DNA of 49,090 nucleotides from Alphaproteobacteria bacterium (GTDB lineage Bacteria > Pseudomonadota > Alphaproteobacteria > Caulobacterales > Parvularculaceae). The notes under the pieces are model-generated. The model searched no databases and was not told the DNA's origin. It saw nothing but the letters and a program-made list of their open reading frames with translations. The stretch is taken from assembly GCA_030426465.1 (NCBI GenBank), contig JAUHYK010000025.1, positions 1-49,090 of the forward strand, read 5' to 3'. The position numbers and the translations under genes are program-made. Of this stretch, positions 24,261 to 33,657 are shown in pieces (within the stretch, counting starts at the first letter, position 1; each line of letters opens with the position of its first letter).

Positions 24261-26546
24261 TCATTCCGCCGCGGCGGCGACCTGCGCCGCGCCATCAACC
24301 CCAATCCGCTCTAGTGACATCGTAATCCGCGCGCCCGTTTCGCCAAGCGTTATATCATCGGCGAATTCCAGGGAGCCGCCATGTTCCTCGGCGACCTTTT
24401 TCACGATTGCCAGCCCCAGCCCCGTCCCTTTTGCGCGGGTCGTCATGTAAGGCTCGGCGAGACGATGGCGTTCCGCTTTCGGCAAGCCGACGCCATTATC
24501 GATAATGTGAATGCGCGCCATTGGCCCGTCAGCTTCGAGCTTCACAACGATACGACCTTTCGGACCATGCTCATCTTCCGCGAGACGGCCCGCAATCGAT
24601 TCCGCTGCGTTCTTCAACAGATTGGACAAGGCCTGCACGATAAGACGTCCATCGCATTCGGACGTGACCGGCATTTCCGGAGTCTCCACCGTGAATGTCA
24701 CATCGGCGAAAGCGACTTTCTGCGGGAACACCGCCGCCTTGATCAGTTCGCGCAAGTCCTCGCGCCCGATCACCGGTTTCGGCATGCGGGCGAAAGACGA
24801 GAATTCATCAACCATCCGGCCGATATCGCTGACCTGACGGATAATGGTCTCGGTGCAGCGTTCAAAGACTTCCGGATTGGTCTGGATCTCGCCAAGATAT
24901 TTGCGGCGCAGACGCTCCGCCGAAAGTTGGATCGGCGTCAGCGGATTTTTGATTTCGTGAGCGATGCGCCGCGCCACGTCGCCCCAGGCGGCGTTTCTCT
25001 GTGCGGAAATAAGCTGGGTGATGTCATCGAAGGTCGCGACATAACGATCGCCCTGACCGGCGGCGTCCTTCACGATGCGCACATTCAGTGTTCGCGTGCG
25101 CCCATGACGGGTTACATCAACCTGATCGCCAACTTCATTTTCTGAGGACGACGCCGCCATGTCGAGAAGCCCGCCCAGCTCCGGCATGATGTCCTTGATG
25201 TTTTTCCCGGTGAGACGGTTGTTGTCCTCGTCGATCAAATCCGCGGCCGATGTGTTCGCGATGGTGATGCGCCCGTCGCCAGCGAGACCGATTACGCCCG
25301 CCGATACGCCGGAAAGGACAGCTTCGGTAAAGCGGCGGCGTTCATCGAACTGGCGGTTGGTATCAATCAAGTCGTCGCGCTGTGTCTGCAACTGCGCCGT
25401 CATATGGTTCATGGAACGCGCGAGAGCGCCAAGTTCGCCATCGTCTTTATAAACCTCGACGCGCGCGCCAAGATCGCCGCCGGAAACCCGTTCCGACATT
25501 TTCACAAGTCGCCCGATCGGCTGAACAAGCCGGGTAGCCGCAACAAGGGCCAGCCAGATCGCGCCAAAGAGAATGATAATCGCGAGGACCACATAACCGG
25601 CAAGGAAGACCCGTTCGAGCCGCGAACGGCCCAGCTTGGCCTCTTCCCAATCGGCGACGACCTCGCGCGCGGAAATAATGCGCGCTGTCGTTTTTGGCTC
25701 AATCCGGTAATAGGCGATGAGATAGCCCCCGCCATAATCCTCGATCGGTAATGTGCCGCGGAACATATCATAGGTTTCGTCGTCATTGACGCCGAAAACG
25801 AATTGACCGCCAGGGGCCGCGACCTCCTCGATCTGTTTGAAAATATCGCCCGAAGGAAGGTTGAATGTCCCAGACTCCAGCTCCGCGCGCACTAACAGGT
25901 TCATGTCGCCGTCAAAGAGATAGAGCGCCGAAAGGCCGCGCACCTGCGCCTGCGCAAACACATAACGGCGGAAAGAAATCGGCGTCTGCTCAAACCCGAT
26001 GCCATCCACTTCCTGACGATGAAGGTCGTAGGCGATTTCACGAATTGTCTGCTGCGCTTCAGCGGAATTGAATTCGATCAGGCCGCGCGCAAGATCGCGC
26101 GCCGTTTCCTGATAATTATCGATCCGCTCGCTGAACACATCGTTGAGGCTGGCGCGCAGGATGGTGAAGGCGAACAAAAAGGCGATGACCGCAGGGATCG
26201 CGGCGACCGCCGAAAACAGCCAGACAAGCTGCATGTGTGTTCGCGAGCCTGCAAGCTGGTGGCGCCGGTTCGACCACACATGAAACAGGCGCACACCGAC
26301 GAGCAGCGCGAAGCCCGCGGCGATCACGATATTGCCGATGATCATCCACATCAGGAAAGAGCGGTCGACGCGCTCCACCAGAGGGGACATCAAGAACCAG
26401 GTCGTCAGGAAAGCGACAGCCGCAGCGCCGATCAGCGCGGAGGCGACCGTCGTATTGGAAAGCAGCCATTGCGGTATGAAGCGGCGCGGCGCGGCGCTGG
26501 AGCGCGCGCTATCCGGGGTGTCGAAATGCTGTTCAGTAATACTCAA
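24261..26546 (-). CDS. ntrY: Nitrogen-regulation sensor histidine kinase NtrY
   Basis: A 761-residue membrane sensor kinase. Helices lie near residues 33-53, 63-88, 108-130 and 313-338, so the region from about 131 to 312 is the periplasmic sensor. It is followed by HAMP (about 339-390), PAS (about 405-515) and the kinase core. The phosphorylated histidine is His530 in RIAHEIKNPLTPIQ. The N box is LSNLLKNAAESI, with G boxes DNGVGLP and GTGLGLAIVKK. It should phosphorylate NtrX, encoded 28 bases downstream. The start codon is TTG. Upstream there are 226 bases to dusB with no recognisable gene, where ntrB-ntrC often sits in relatives. Confidence 0.95.
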   Translation of the reverse strand: MSITEQHFDTPDSARSSAAPRRFIPQWLLSNTTVASALIGAAAVAFLTTWFLMSPLVERVDRSFLMWMIIGNIVIAAGFALLVGVRLFHVWSNRRHQLAGSRTHMQLVWLFSAVAAIPAVIAFLFAFTILRASLNDVFSERIDNYQETARDLARGLIEFNSAEAQQTIREIAYDLHRQEVDGIGFEQTPISFRRYVFAQAQVRGLSALYLFDGDMNLLVRAELESGTFNLPSGDIFKQIEEVAAPGGQFVFGVNDDETYDMFRGTLPIEDYGGGYLIAYYRIEPKTTARIISAREVVADWEEAKLGRSRLERVFLAGYVVLAIIILFGAIWLALVAATRLVQPIGRLVKMSERVSGGDLGARVEVYKDDGELGALARSMNHMTAQLQTQRDDLIDTNRQFDERRRFTEAVLSGVSAGVIGLAGDGRITIANTSAADLIDEDNNRLTGKNIKDIMPELGGLLDMAASSSENEVGDQVDVTRHGRTRTLNVRIVKDAAGQGDRYVATFDDITQLISAQRNAAWGDVARRIAHEIKNPLTPIQLSAERLRRKYLGEIQTNPEVFERCTETIIRQVSDIGRMVDEFSSFARMPKPVIGREDLRELIKAAVFPQKVAFADVTFTVETPEMPVTSECDGRLIVQALSNLLKNAAESIAGRLAEDEHGPKGRIVVKLEADGPMARIHIIDNGVGLPKAERHRLAEPYMTTRAKGTGLGLAIVKKVAEEHGGSLEFADDITLGETGARITMSLERIGVDGAAQVAAAAE

Positions 26547-26772
26547 CCCGACGCCATCCTGAGGGGCTCTTGGGCCCGAAGTCCTTTTCCACCGTCACCG
26601 CCGCCAGACGCAGATCCCGCGCCGGGACCGCCGCAACCGGCTTAGCCTCCCCCAAACAAGGGATGGTGCTTGTGTTGTTGCAGAAAATCAACACTTTTGT
26701 TGCCAAAATGAAACAGGGTAAACGCCGGATCGGGACCACGGTCTCAGCTCGCCTCCGGAGCCGTACCCACGC

Positions 26773-27783
26773 TCAGGCCGCACGCTCCGTGAGGCGGACC
26801 TTCCCCTCAAAGAAGCCAGTCAGCGCTTCGGCGACTTTTTCCGGTGAGTTGATACGGCAGAGGTCAGCGCGGAACGCCCGCCGCAGCGCCGGATCGAGAT
26901 CGAGCGGCGCATGATCCACGGTGGCGGCGAGATGTTTGCGCGCCATGCGAACGCCAAGGACCTCGCCATAATGGGCGATGGTCTCTTGATAATGCGAGAC
27001 AGCGGCGTCTCTTTGAACTTCAAGCGGCGGCGGGACCATCCGCCCATCGTCTGCTTCCAGCGCCTTTGCGACTGCGCCCGGCAACCAGGGCCGCCCGGTC
27101 GCAGCACGGCCGATCATAACGCCGTCGGCGCCTGATTGCTTCAACGCCTCGCGCGCCGTTTCGACGTCAACGATGTCGCCATTGACGATAACTGGGATCG
27201 ATACGGATTGTTTTACCGCCCGCACGGCCGCCCAATCAGCTTCACCCGTATAGAAATCATTTCGGGTCCGACCATGGACGGTGAGCATCTTAACGCCTGC
27301 GCTTTCAGCGCGAACGGCCAGCTCCGGCGCGTTCAAGCTATTCCAGTCCCAACCGAGCCGCATTTTCAGCGTCACTGGCTTCGATGTCGCCGCGACTGTC
27401 GCCTCGATGAGGGTCAGCGCATGATCGAGATCGCGCATCAGCGCCGAACCGGAGAGAACACCTGTCACCTGACGCGAAGGGCAGCCCATATTGATGTCGA
27501 TGACATCGGCGCCCGCCGCCTCAGCGAGCTTAGCGCCCTCGGCCATCCAGCGCGGCTCCCGGCCTGCAAGCTGAACCACAAAGGGAAAAATCTCACCATC
27601 GCCTTCGGCCCGGCGCACCACATCGGGCCGGCCTCGCGCCAATTCCTCGCAAGCCGTCATTTCCGACACGACCAACCCGGCGCCAAAGCGCGCGACCGCC
27701 CGCCGGAACGGCAGGTCCGAGACGCCGGACATGGGCGCCAGCGCGACGTTGTTCTTCAAGTTGATGTCAGCGATCGAAAACAT
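26773..27783 (-). CDS. dusB: tRNA-dihydrouridine synthase DusB
   Basis: An FMN enzyme of 336 residues that reduces specific uridines of tRNA to dihydrouridine. The start is typical ([17 protein letters not shown]), with SEMTACEEL, the catalytic cysteine in [12 protein letters not shown] (most members have K-K or K after the proline) and FMN-binding IPVIVNGDI and GVMIGRAA. It diverges from ispDF across 73 bases. In many Alphaproteobacteria dusB precedes ntrB-ntrC; here the next gene on the strand is ntrY. Confidence 0.95.
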   Translation of the reverse strand: MFSIADINLKNNVALAPMSGVSDLPFRRAVARFGAGLVVSEMTACEELARGRPDVVRRAEGDGEIFPFVVQLAGREPRWMAEGAKLAEAAGADVIDINMGCPSRQVTGVLSGSALMRDLDHALTLIEATVAATSKPVTLKMRLGWDWNSLNAPELAVRAESAGVKMLTVHGRTRNDFYTGEADWAAVRAVKQSVSIPVIVNGDIVDVETAREALKQSGADGVMIGRAATGRPWLPGAVAKALEADDGRMVPPPLEVQRDAAVSHYQETIAHYGEVLGVRMARKHLAATVDHAPLDLDPALRRAFRADLCRINSPEKVAEALTGFFEGKVRLTERAA

Positions 27784-27856
27784 TCTACATGTAACTTGTT
27801 GGCTTGGCGGCTGTTTACCCGCTAAAGCAGAGACTTACAAATCGTTCCGGGAAACC

Positions 27857-29044
27857 ATGGTTAAGCTGAACACCATCGCCATCATTGTCGCCGCAGGTCG
27901 CGGCAGCCGCGCCGGCGCGGGCGGGCCGAAGCAATATCGTCTGCTCGCCGGGCGCGCCGTGATCGCACGGACCGTGGAGGCGTTCCTCAATCATCCGGAT
28001 ATCGACGGCGTGAGGGTCATCATTCACCGGGATGACCGTGACGAGTATGACACCGCTATGGGCGCGCTTGTGAAAAACAAAAAGCTGCTCGATCCCGTCA
28101 CCGGCGGCGCCGAGCGTCAAGACTCCGTGCGCCTCGGGCTAGAAAGCATCGCCGAAAACCACCCAATGCGGGTTCTGATCCATGACGCGGCGCGGCCCTT
28201 CATCGACGCCAAAACCATCACCCGCGTCATCAACGCGCTCGACACGGCAGACGGCGCCATCGCAGCCCTTCCCGTTCACGACACCATTAAGCGCGAAGGC
28301 GCCGACAAGAAGATCGCCGCGACCGTGCCACGCGAAGCGCTCTGGCGGGCGCAGACGCCGCAAGGGTTTCACTTCGACAAGATCCTCTCCGCCCATCGCG
28401 ACGCCGAAGGCAAGGTGCTGACCGATGACGCCGCTGTCGCCGAAGCCGCAGGACTTTTGGTGACGCTCGTTCCCGGCTCGCCCGACAATATGAAACTGAC
28501 CCAGGCCGAGGATTTCGGCATGGCCGAAACCCTGCTCGGCCGGAAAGACAAGCAAATGGAATACCGGACCGGCCATGGCTACGATGTGCACGCCTTTGAA
28601 GAAGGAAACGCCGTTATCCTGTGCGGCGTTGAAATTCCCCATGACGAGAAACTGAAAGGCCATTCCGACGCCGATGTGGGGATGCACGCGCTGACCGACG
28701 CCATTCTCGGCGCGATCAGCGAGGGCGATATTGGCGATCACTTCCCGCCATCCGATCCGAAATGGAAAGGCGCGCCGAGCCATGTGTTTCTGGAAAAGGC
28801 CCGCGACCTCGTCGCGCGGGCTAAAGGCAAGATCGTCCATTGCGATGTGACGCTCATCTGCGAGGCGCCGAAGATCGGCCCGCATCGCGACCGGATGCGC
28901 GCCGCGCTCGCCCTTATTCTCGACATCGACGAGCGGCGCGTATCCGTTAAAGCGACAACGACCGAGCAACTCGGTTTCACCGGCCGCCGCGAAGGCATCG
29001 CCGCCATGGCGACGGCGAGCGTCGCTTTGCCCGTTTCGGAGTAA
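27857..29044 (+). CDS. ispDF: Bifunctional IspD/IspF enzyme of the MEP isoprenoid pathway
   Basis: A 395-residue fusion. Residues 1 to about 228 are IspD, which makes CDP-methylerythritol: AIIVAAGRGSRAG, GPKQYRLLAG, IHDAARPFID and TDDAAVAEAAG. Residues 234-395 are IspF, the cyclase giving methylerythritol cyclodiphosphate: TGHGYDVHAFEEG with its zinc Asp/His, LKGHSDADVGMHALTDAILGA and KATTTEQLGFTGRREG. Such fusions are typical of Alphaproteobacteria. The start at MVKLNTIAIIV was chosen because the conserved IspD sequence begins there; upstream the frame is open but overlaps dusB. It is followed by a DUF2007 gene after 3 bases. Confidence 0.97.
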   Translation: MVKLNTIAIIVAAGRGSRAGAGGPKQYRLLAGRAVIARTVEAFLNHPDIDGVRVIIHRDDRDEYDTAMGALVKNKKLLDPVTGGAERQDSVRLGLESIAENHPMRVLIHDAARPFIDAKTITRVINALDTADGAIAALPVHDTIKREGADKKIAATVPREALWRAQTPQGFHFDKILSAHRDAEGKVLTDDAAVAEAAGLLVTLVPGSPDNMKLTQAEDFGMAETLLGRKDKQMEYRTGHGYDVHAFEEGNAVILCGVEIPHDEKLKGHSDADVGMHALTDAILGAISEGDIGDHFPPSDPKWKGAPSHVFLEKARDLVARAKGKIVHCDVTLICEAPKIGPHRDRMRAALALILDIDERRVSVKATTTEQLGFTGRREGIAAMATASVALPVSE

Positions 29045-29047
29045 GCC

Positions 29048-29290
29048 ATGAAAGAGCTCTTACGCACCAACAATCCGGCGCTGATCAATTATGTCGAGAA
29101 CCTGATGAGCCAGGCCAATATCGACTATCTCCTCGCTGACCAGCATGCGAGCGTCATGGACGGCTCCATCGGCGCTTTGCCGCGGCGCATACTTGTGCCC
29201 GATGACGACTTCAACCAGGCGTTGCGTATCATGCGCGAAGCCGATCTCGGCGATGAAATCAGCCGCACCCATCTGAAAGATCAGAAGTGA
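29048..29290 (+). CDS. DUF2007 domain protein
   Basis: An 80-residue protein of the putative signal-transducing DUF2007 family. The pattern is MKELLRTNNPALINYVENLM, then GSIGALPRRILVPDDDFNQA, which matches the family's small alpha-beta fold; the role is unknown. It lies 3 bases after ispDF and overlaps pncC by 4 bases (GTGA), so all three genes are one operon. The same neighbour order is known from other Alphaproteobacteria. Confidence 0.88.
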   Translation: MKELLRTNNPALINYVENLMSQANIDYLLADQHASVMDGSIGALPRRILVPDDDFNQALRIMREADLGDEISRTHLKDQK

Positions 29291-29778
29291 CCCAGACCCA
29301 CCGCATCTGGTCCTTAGCGCAGGCGATCATCGACAAGGCCGGCGCCGAGGGCGTGATGGTCGCAACAGCAGAATCCTGCACTGGCGGAATGGTTTCCGCC
29401 GCCCTCACCGACGTGCCTGGCTCATCCGCCGTCGTGGAGCGCGGCTTTGTCACCTACACCAATGAAGCCAAAACCGAGATGCTCGGGGCGCCTGCTTCCA
29501 TTATTGAAAAGTACGGCGCCGTTAGCGCATCGGTCGCCCGGGCCATGGCCAAAGGCGCTCTTCATCATTCCCACGCCGATGTCGCCGTTTCCATCACCGG
29601 CATTGCAGGACCTTCAGGCGGCACCGACCGCAAGCCTGTTGGCCTTGTTTGGTTTGGTATTGCGGACAGAAATGGCGTCACCCGCGTTGAAAGACGTGTC
29701 TTCGCAGACGGCTCGCGCGATTTTGTCAGAACCAAAGCGACAGAGACGGCGCTGCATCTGATTTTGCGGTTTTTATAA
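29287..29778 (+). CDS. pncC: Nicotinamide-nucleotide amidase (CinA C-terminal domain, PncC)
   Basis: A 163-residue stand-alone CinA C-terminal domain, expected to deamidate nicotinamide mononucleotide back into NAD synthesis. The catalytic region is ATAESCTGGMVSAALTDVPG, followed by FVTYTNEAKTEMLG, the segment GAVSASVARAMAKGA, and SITGIAGPSGGT. It begins with GTG overlapping the preceding stop by 4 bases. The N-terminal MoaB-like domain of full CinA is absent, which is normal for this genomic slot. It is the last gene of the ispDF unit. Confidence 0.93.
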   Translation: MTQTHRIWSLAQAIIDKAGAEGVMVATAESCTGGMVSAALTDVPGSSAVVERGFVTYTNEAKTEMLGAPASIIEKYGAVSASVARAMAKGALHHSHADVAVSITGIAGPSGGTDRKPVGLVWFGIADRNGVTRVERRVFADGSRDFVRTKATETALHLILRFL

Positions 29779-30073
29779 AGCACCCTCGAAAATTCCTTAC
29801 GGGATTTCTCCGGCGATCTGCGTAGATGCGCAGCCAATGCGCATTGGGTAAAAAATGCAGAAAAATTTTTTCGCCGCGGACGATTTTGCACAAACGCCCG
29901 TTTCATAAATGATTTATCTATCTTTATACTGATTATATTTTTGTCCATTTCGATTTTGTGACTTGTTTAACATTACCGACACCCAACAGACACAAAACTG
30001 ACGCAGCTCTGTGATTGAAGCCGCGATATTGCATCGCGCAATAAATTTCAAAACCTGTTGAGGGGTCACAGTA
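29779..30073 (+). promoter_or_regulatory. Regulatory region of the TonB-dependent receptor gene
   Basis: This 295-base intergenic region becomes AT-rich toward the receptor gene. It holds a perfect 14-base palindrome CCAATGCGCATTGG (29834-29847) and an inverted repeat with arms ATAAAT and ATTTAT around one G (29905-29917). Just upstream of the ATG is a GAGGGG ribosome-binding site. Neither repeat matches a Fur box that I can recognise. No small gene is convincing here. Confidence 0.45.
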
Positions 30074-32692
30074 ATGTCTTCACACACGCTTTCAGGCGGC
30101 GACTTCGCTCGCCCAAAATTCAGCCGCCATTTCATGCGCACCTGTTGCGCGGCCGCGCTTTCCGTTTGCTTCATTGCGCCGGCATGGGCGCAAAATGCAG
30201 ATGAAGACGAACAGGATGAAATTGTCGTTTACGGTCAGGCTGTTTCTCTCAAACGCGCGATCGACGCCAAACGCGGCGCGACAAACATCATGGACGCCAC
30301 GGTGCAGGACGACATTGGCCGCCTGCCGGACCTCAACACCGCCGCTGTCATTCGCCGCATCACCGGTATTGCGGTCCAAAACGATCAGGCCGAAGCGCGG
30401 TTTCCGATCATTCGCGGTCTGAACCCGACCTACAACCGCACGACCATCGACGGCGGCATTGTGTCGTCGCCGGAACGTGGCGGTTCGAGCCGCGCAGTCC
30501 CTCTCGATGTTATTCCCGCATCGCTTCTCAGCCGCCTCGAAGTTGTGAAATCGGTGACGCCGGAACTCGACGGCAACGCCATCGGCGGCACGATCAACGT
30601 CGTTACGCGCAGCGCTTTCGATAAGGAAGACGCCTTCTTTTACGGTTCCGGCTTTGTCGGCTTTCACGAACAATCAGGCGACGGCTCGACCTTGAGCGAC
30701 GGCGAAAGAGTCCAGCCATGGCGCGCCAATTTCGCAACCGGCACAACCTTCGGTCCTGACGACCAGTTCGGCGTTGTGATCGGATTCGATTACTCCGTGC
30801 GCAACTTCGAAATTCCCCAAGTCGAAGTCGACGACGCAGATTACACTGAATTCGACGACACAGGCGTCAATGTCGGGCTCGGCAATGGCAATGGCGTCAT
30901 TGTGCCGACCAACAACCGCCTCTTTTTCTACAACAACACCCGCCAGCGCATCGGCGGTTCGGGCAAGCTTGAATGGCGCCCAAGCGATCAGTTCGAGGTC
31001 ACTCTGTCGGGCCTCTACACCCAATTCAACGACGATGAACGCCGTGATGAATACACCTATGAGCTGGGAACCAGCGGCGCGGCGTCAGAACCCGGCATGA
31101 TCACCGATCAGACCATCACGTCAGGCGTGACCCAGACCGGCTATGGCGTCGTCGGCATCGGCCGTTTCATTCTCGACCGGAAAATCTACAACAGTCAGGC
31201 CAACGCAGTCTGGCGCCCGACGGAGAATGCGACATTCGATCTGCGCGCGACCTATTCCGGCGCCAAACTGCACAATCCGGAATCGACGGAAGCGTTCGTC
31301 ACCGACACGACCTTCGGCTCGGTCTATGACACAACCGATTTCTTTCCGCGCACATATCCACTCGATCCCGAAGGCTACTACAATCCGGCAAGCTATGCTC
31401 ACACCAACCGCGGCGAACTAGACCGTTACGCAGAAGATGAAATTTTCGAAGTCGCCCTCAATGGCGAGTTCGAATTTGACGCCTTTACTGTAAAAACAGG
31501 CGGCGTCTACCGCGATCGAAGCAAGGATGAAGGCTTCGACTTCGCACGCTTCGTCTCAGATACGCCTTACACCCTCGCCGATGTTCCCGACACCAAGCTC
31601 GCCGATGTCGATTATCAGGGCAATTACAAATTCCTGCTCCGCATTGACAGCGACGCCGCGAACGCCTTCTTCGCCGCCAACCCGTTCTCACAAACAGCCA
31701 CCGTCACATCCGCTTCATCCGCCTCCGAGCAGGTCTATGCTGGTTATGTCCAGGGTTCGCTTGATCTGGGCGTCGGCTCCGTCACCGGCGGCGTACGCGT
31801 TGAGCATACCTCATGGGACGGCGGCCCGGTCGGCGGTGAACAGGTCTCCGGCGACTACACCAACATCCTCCCCAGCGCCGTTGCACGCTTTAACCTGGCC
31901 GATGAAGTCGTGCTGCGTCTCGCCGCCTCACGGACTATCGGACGGCCTAATATTTCCGACCTGACGCGCGGCTTCACCCCGGGCACGGACGGGACCGATC
32001 TGACGCTCTCGCGTTCCAATCCCGAGCTTGATCCGCGCAAATCAACCAATATCGACGCCTCGCTCGAATTGTATATTCCCGAAGGCATTCTGTCGGTTGG
32101 GGCATTCTACAAAGACATCTCTGACGAAATTTTCGTCCTTACGACAACAAACGCCAATCTAACGGTTGACGGCATTGTTTACGATCGCGTCACCCAGCCG
32201 GAAAATGCAGCAAACGCCGAAATCTTCGGCCTTGAAGCGCAATATCAGCAGGTCATGTACTTCCTGCCCGCGCCATGGAACGGGCTCGGGGTCGGCGCCA
32301 ATGTCACCTGGCTTGACACGGACTTCACCGTCCCGCTCGGCGATGGAACAACGCGCTCCACGACGCTGTTGCAACAACCGGATCTCACCTACAACCTGAC
32401 CCTGTTCTATGCGAACGAATATTTCGAGGTCCGCGGGTCCTATAACTACACCGGCGAATTTCTCGACCTGTTGAACGCAAGCGATCCCAATCACGATGAA
32501 TATTGGGACGAACGCGGCCAGCTTGATCTTCAGGCGCGCGTCAATCTGAGCGAGAATTTCTCCGTGGTTGCCGAAGCCGTCAACGTCACCGACGAAGGCC
32601 GCACGGAACTCACCGGCCCTGACGCACAATTCCTTCAGGAAGACGCGCGTTTCGGCCGTACTTTCTGGATCGGCTTCAACGCATCCTTCTAA
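30074..32692 (+). CDS. TonB-dependent outer-membrane receptor
   Basis: An 872-residue outer-membrane transporter. A long signal peptide ends near AWAQ (residue 40), and a TonB box DEIVVYG follows at 48-54. The plug domain shows IGRLPDLNTAAVIRRITGI, FPIIRGLNPTYNRTTIDG and the typical LEVVKSVTPELDGNAIGGTINV. The rest is beta-barrel with acidic extracellular loops and a C-terminal aromatic end, FWIGFNASF. It resembles the Xanthomonas/Caulobacter group of receptors often used for carbohydrates or other organic substrates. Fifteen of its first 60 codons precede a second possible start (Met21). It is followed, past a hairpin, by a secreted protein gene. The substrate is unknown. Confidence 0.93.
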   Translation: MSSHTLSGGDFARPKFSRHFMRTCCAAALSVCFIAPAWAQNADEDEQDEIVVYGQAVSLKRAIDAKRGATNIMDATVQDDIGRLPDLNTAAVIRRITGIAVQNDQAEARFPIIRGLNPTYNRTTIDGGIVSSPERGGSSRAVPLDVIPASLLSRLEVVKSVTPELDGNAIGGTINVVTRSAFDKEDAFFYGSGFVGFHEQSGDGSTLSDGERVQPWRANFATGTTFGPDDQFGVVIGFDYSVRNFEIPQVEVDDADYTEFDDTGVNVGLGNGNGVIVPTNNRLFFYNNTRQRIGGSGKLEWRPSDQFEVTLSGLYTQFNDDERRDEYTYELGTSGAASEPGMITDQTITSGVTQTGYGVVGIGRFILDRKIYNSQANAVWRPTENATFDLRATYSGAKLHNPESTEAFVTDTTFGSVYDTTDFFPRTYPLDPEGYYNPASYAHTNRGELDRYAEDEIFEVALNGEFEFDAFTVKTGGVYRDRSKDEGFDFARFVSDTPYTLADVPDTKLADVDYQGNYKFLLRIDSDAANAFFAANPFSQTATVTSASSASEQVYAGYVQGSLDLGVGSVTGGVRVEHTSWDGGPVGGEQVSGDYTNILPSAVARFNLADEVVLRLAASRTIGRPNISDLTRGFTPGTDGTDLTLSRSNPELDPRKSTNIDASLELYIPEGILSVGAFYKDISDEIFVLTTTNANLTVDGIVYDRVTQPENAANAEIFGLEAQYQQVMYFLPAPWNGLGVGANVTWLDTDFTVPLGDGTTRSTTLLQQPDLTYNLTLFYANEYFEVRGSYNYTGEFLDLLNASDPNHDEYWDERGQLDLQARVNLSENFSVVAEAVNVTDEGRTELTGPDAQFLQEDARFGRTFWIGFNASF

Positions 32693-32702
32693 ACATACCA
32701 AT

Positions 32703-32739
32703 GCTGGCGCCCTTCAAAAATTAAGGGGCGCCAGCTTTT
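32703..32739 (+). terminator. Hairpin with U-tail between the receptor and the secreted-protein gene
   Basis: Perfect 10-base arms GCTGGCGCCC and GGGCGCCAGC (32703-32712 and 32726-32735) around a 13-base AT-rich loop are followed by TTTT. It starts 10 bases after the receptor stop. Because the next gene begins 19 bases further on with no room for a full promoter, it may act as an attenuator that lowers the second gene. Confidence 0.75.
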
Positions 32740-32757
32740 AAGACTCGGAACTCAATA

Positions 32758-33657
32758 ATGAAAAAAATCACCGCCGCTCTCCTCGCCGTTATTTGTTTCA
32801 GCGCCGCCACCGCTCATGGTGAGGAATCCCAAAACGAAGACGCCAGGCGCGAGGCGCGGCGAGCGGCCTGGATGGCGATGGGCATCGAAGAGTATGTGCC
32901 GCCTGTCCCGCAGGAATTGTCCGCCACAAAACTCGAAGACTTCACGGCGATGGAAGCGACACAGGGCGTCGCCGCTGATGAAAAATATTTCTACGCGGTC
33001 GCCAATTATGTTCTCGCGAAATACGAGCGTAAAACCGGCGCCCTCGTAAAACGATGGATCGGCAAGCGCGGCGGCCTGATCCGTCATATGAATAGCTGTT
33101 ACGCCGAAGCCGGAAAGCTTTACTGCGCCAATTCCAATCATCCGCAATTACCCATGGCGAGCTCAATTGAAATTTTTGATGCGAAAACCATGACCCATGT
33201 GGAAAGCAAAAGTTTTGGCGTGATGGATGAAGGCTCCCTTGTCTGGTTCGACCATTATAAAGATGGATGGATCGCAGGCTTCGCCCATTATGATGACGAA
33301 ACAGGGCTCCCCTATAAGGATCACTCCTACGCATCAGTCGTCACTTATGACCGGGACTGGCGCAAAACCGGCGGCTACGCCCTGCCCGCTTCGATCCTCG
33401 AAAAAATGGCGCCGCAGGCGGCGTCCGGCGGAGCCATCGGCGATGACGGACGGCTTTATGTCATGGGGCATGATCTGCCGGAGATGTATGTTCTGGACTT
33501 TCCCGAGATGGGCCCGGTCATGATCCATGTGGCCACCATCGCGGCGCCGGCGGAGGGACAAGCTTTCGCTTTCGATCCGAAAGAACCACGCCGCGTCTGG
33601 GCGATCAGCCGGCCCAACGGCAAGGTCGTTTCTTTCACCTTACCTGAAATCGACTAA
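32758..33657 (+). CDS. Secreted repeat protein, possibly a beta-propeller, linked to the TonB receptor
   Basis: A 299-residue exported protein with a clear signal peptide (MKKITAALLAVICFSA..., cleavage near AHG, residue 21). The mature protein lacks a motif I can name. It has recurring strand-turn patterns typical of propellers: DEKYFYAVANYVLAKYERKT, GKLYCANSNHP, DGRLYVMGHDLPEMYVLD and PRRVWAISRPNGKVVSF. One pair of cysteines (CYAEAGKLYC) may form a disulfide. It is adjacent to the receptor in the same direction, so a role in binding or processing that receptor's substrate is likely from context. The stop overlaps that of the convergent RatA/COQ10-type gene (CTAA). Confidence 0.78.
   Translation: MKKITAALLAVICFSAATAHGEESQNEDARREARRAAWMAMGIEEYVPPVPQELSATKLEDFTAMEATQGVAADEKYFYAVANYVLAKYERKTGALVKRWIGKRGGLIRHMNSCYAEAGKLYCANSNHPQLPMASSIEIFDAKTMTHVESKSFGVMDEGSLVWFDHYKDGWIAGFAHYDDETGLPYKDHSYASVVTYDRDWRKTGGYALPASILEKMAPQAASGGAIGDDGRLYVMGHDLPEMYVLDFPEMGPVMIHVATIAAPAEGQAFAFDPKEPRRVWAISRPNGKVVSFTLPEID

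Noticed and set aside
26533-26739. 68-codon minus-strand frame upstream of ntrY
   Set aside because: It overlaps the ntrY start, has no ribosome-binding site that I can see and no recognisable domain; the 226-base gap looks non-coding.
28139-28969. 276-codon minus-strand frame opposite ispDF
   Set aside because: ispDF motifs are complete on the plus strand; this frame has no support of its own.
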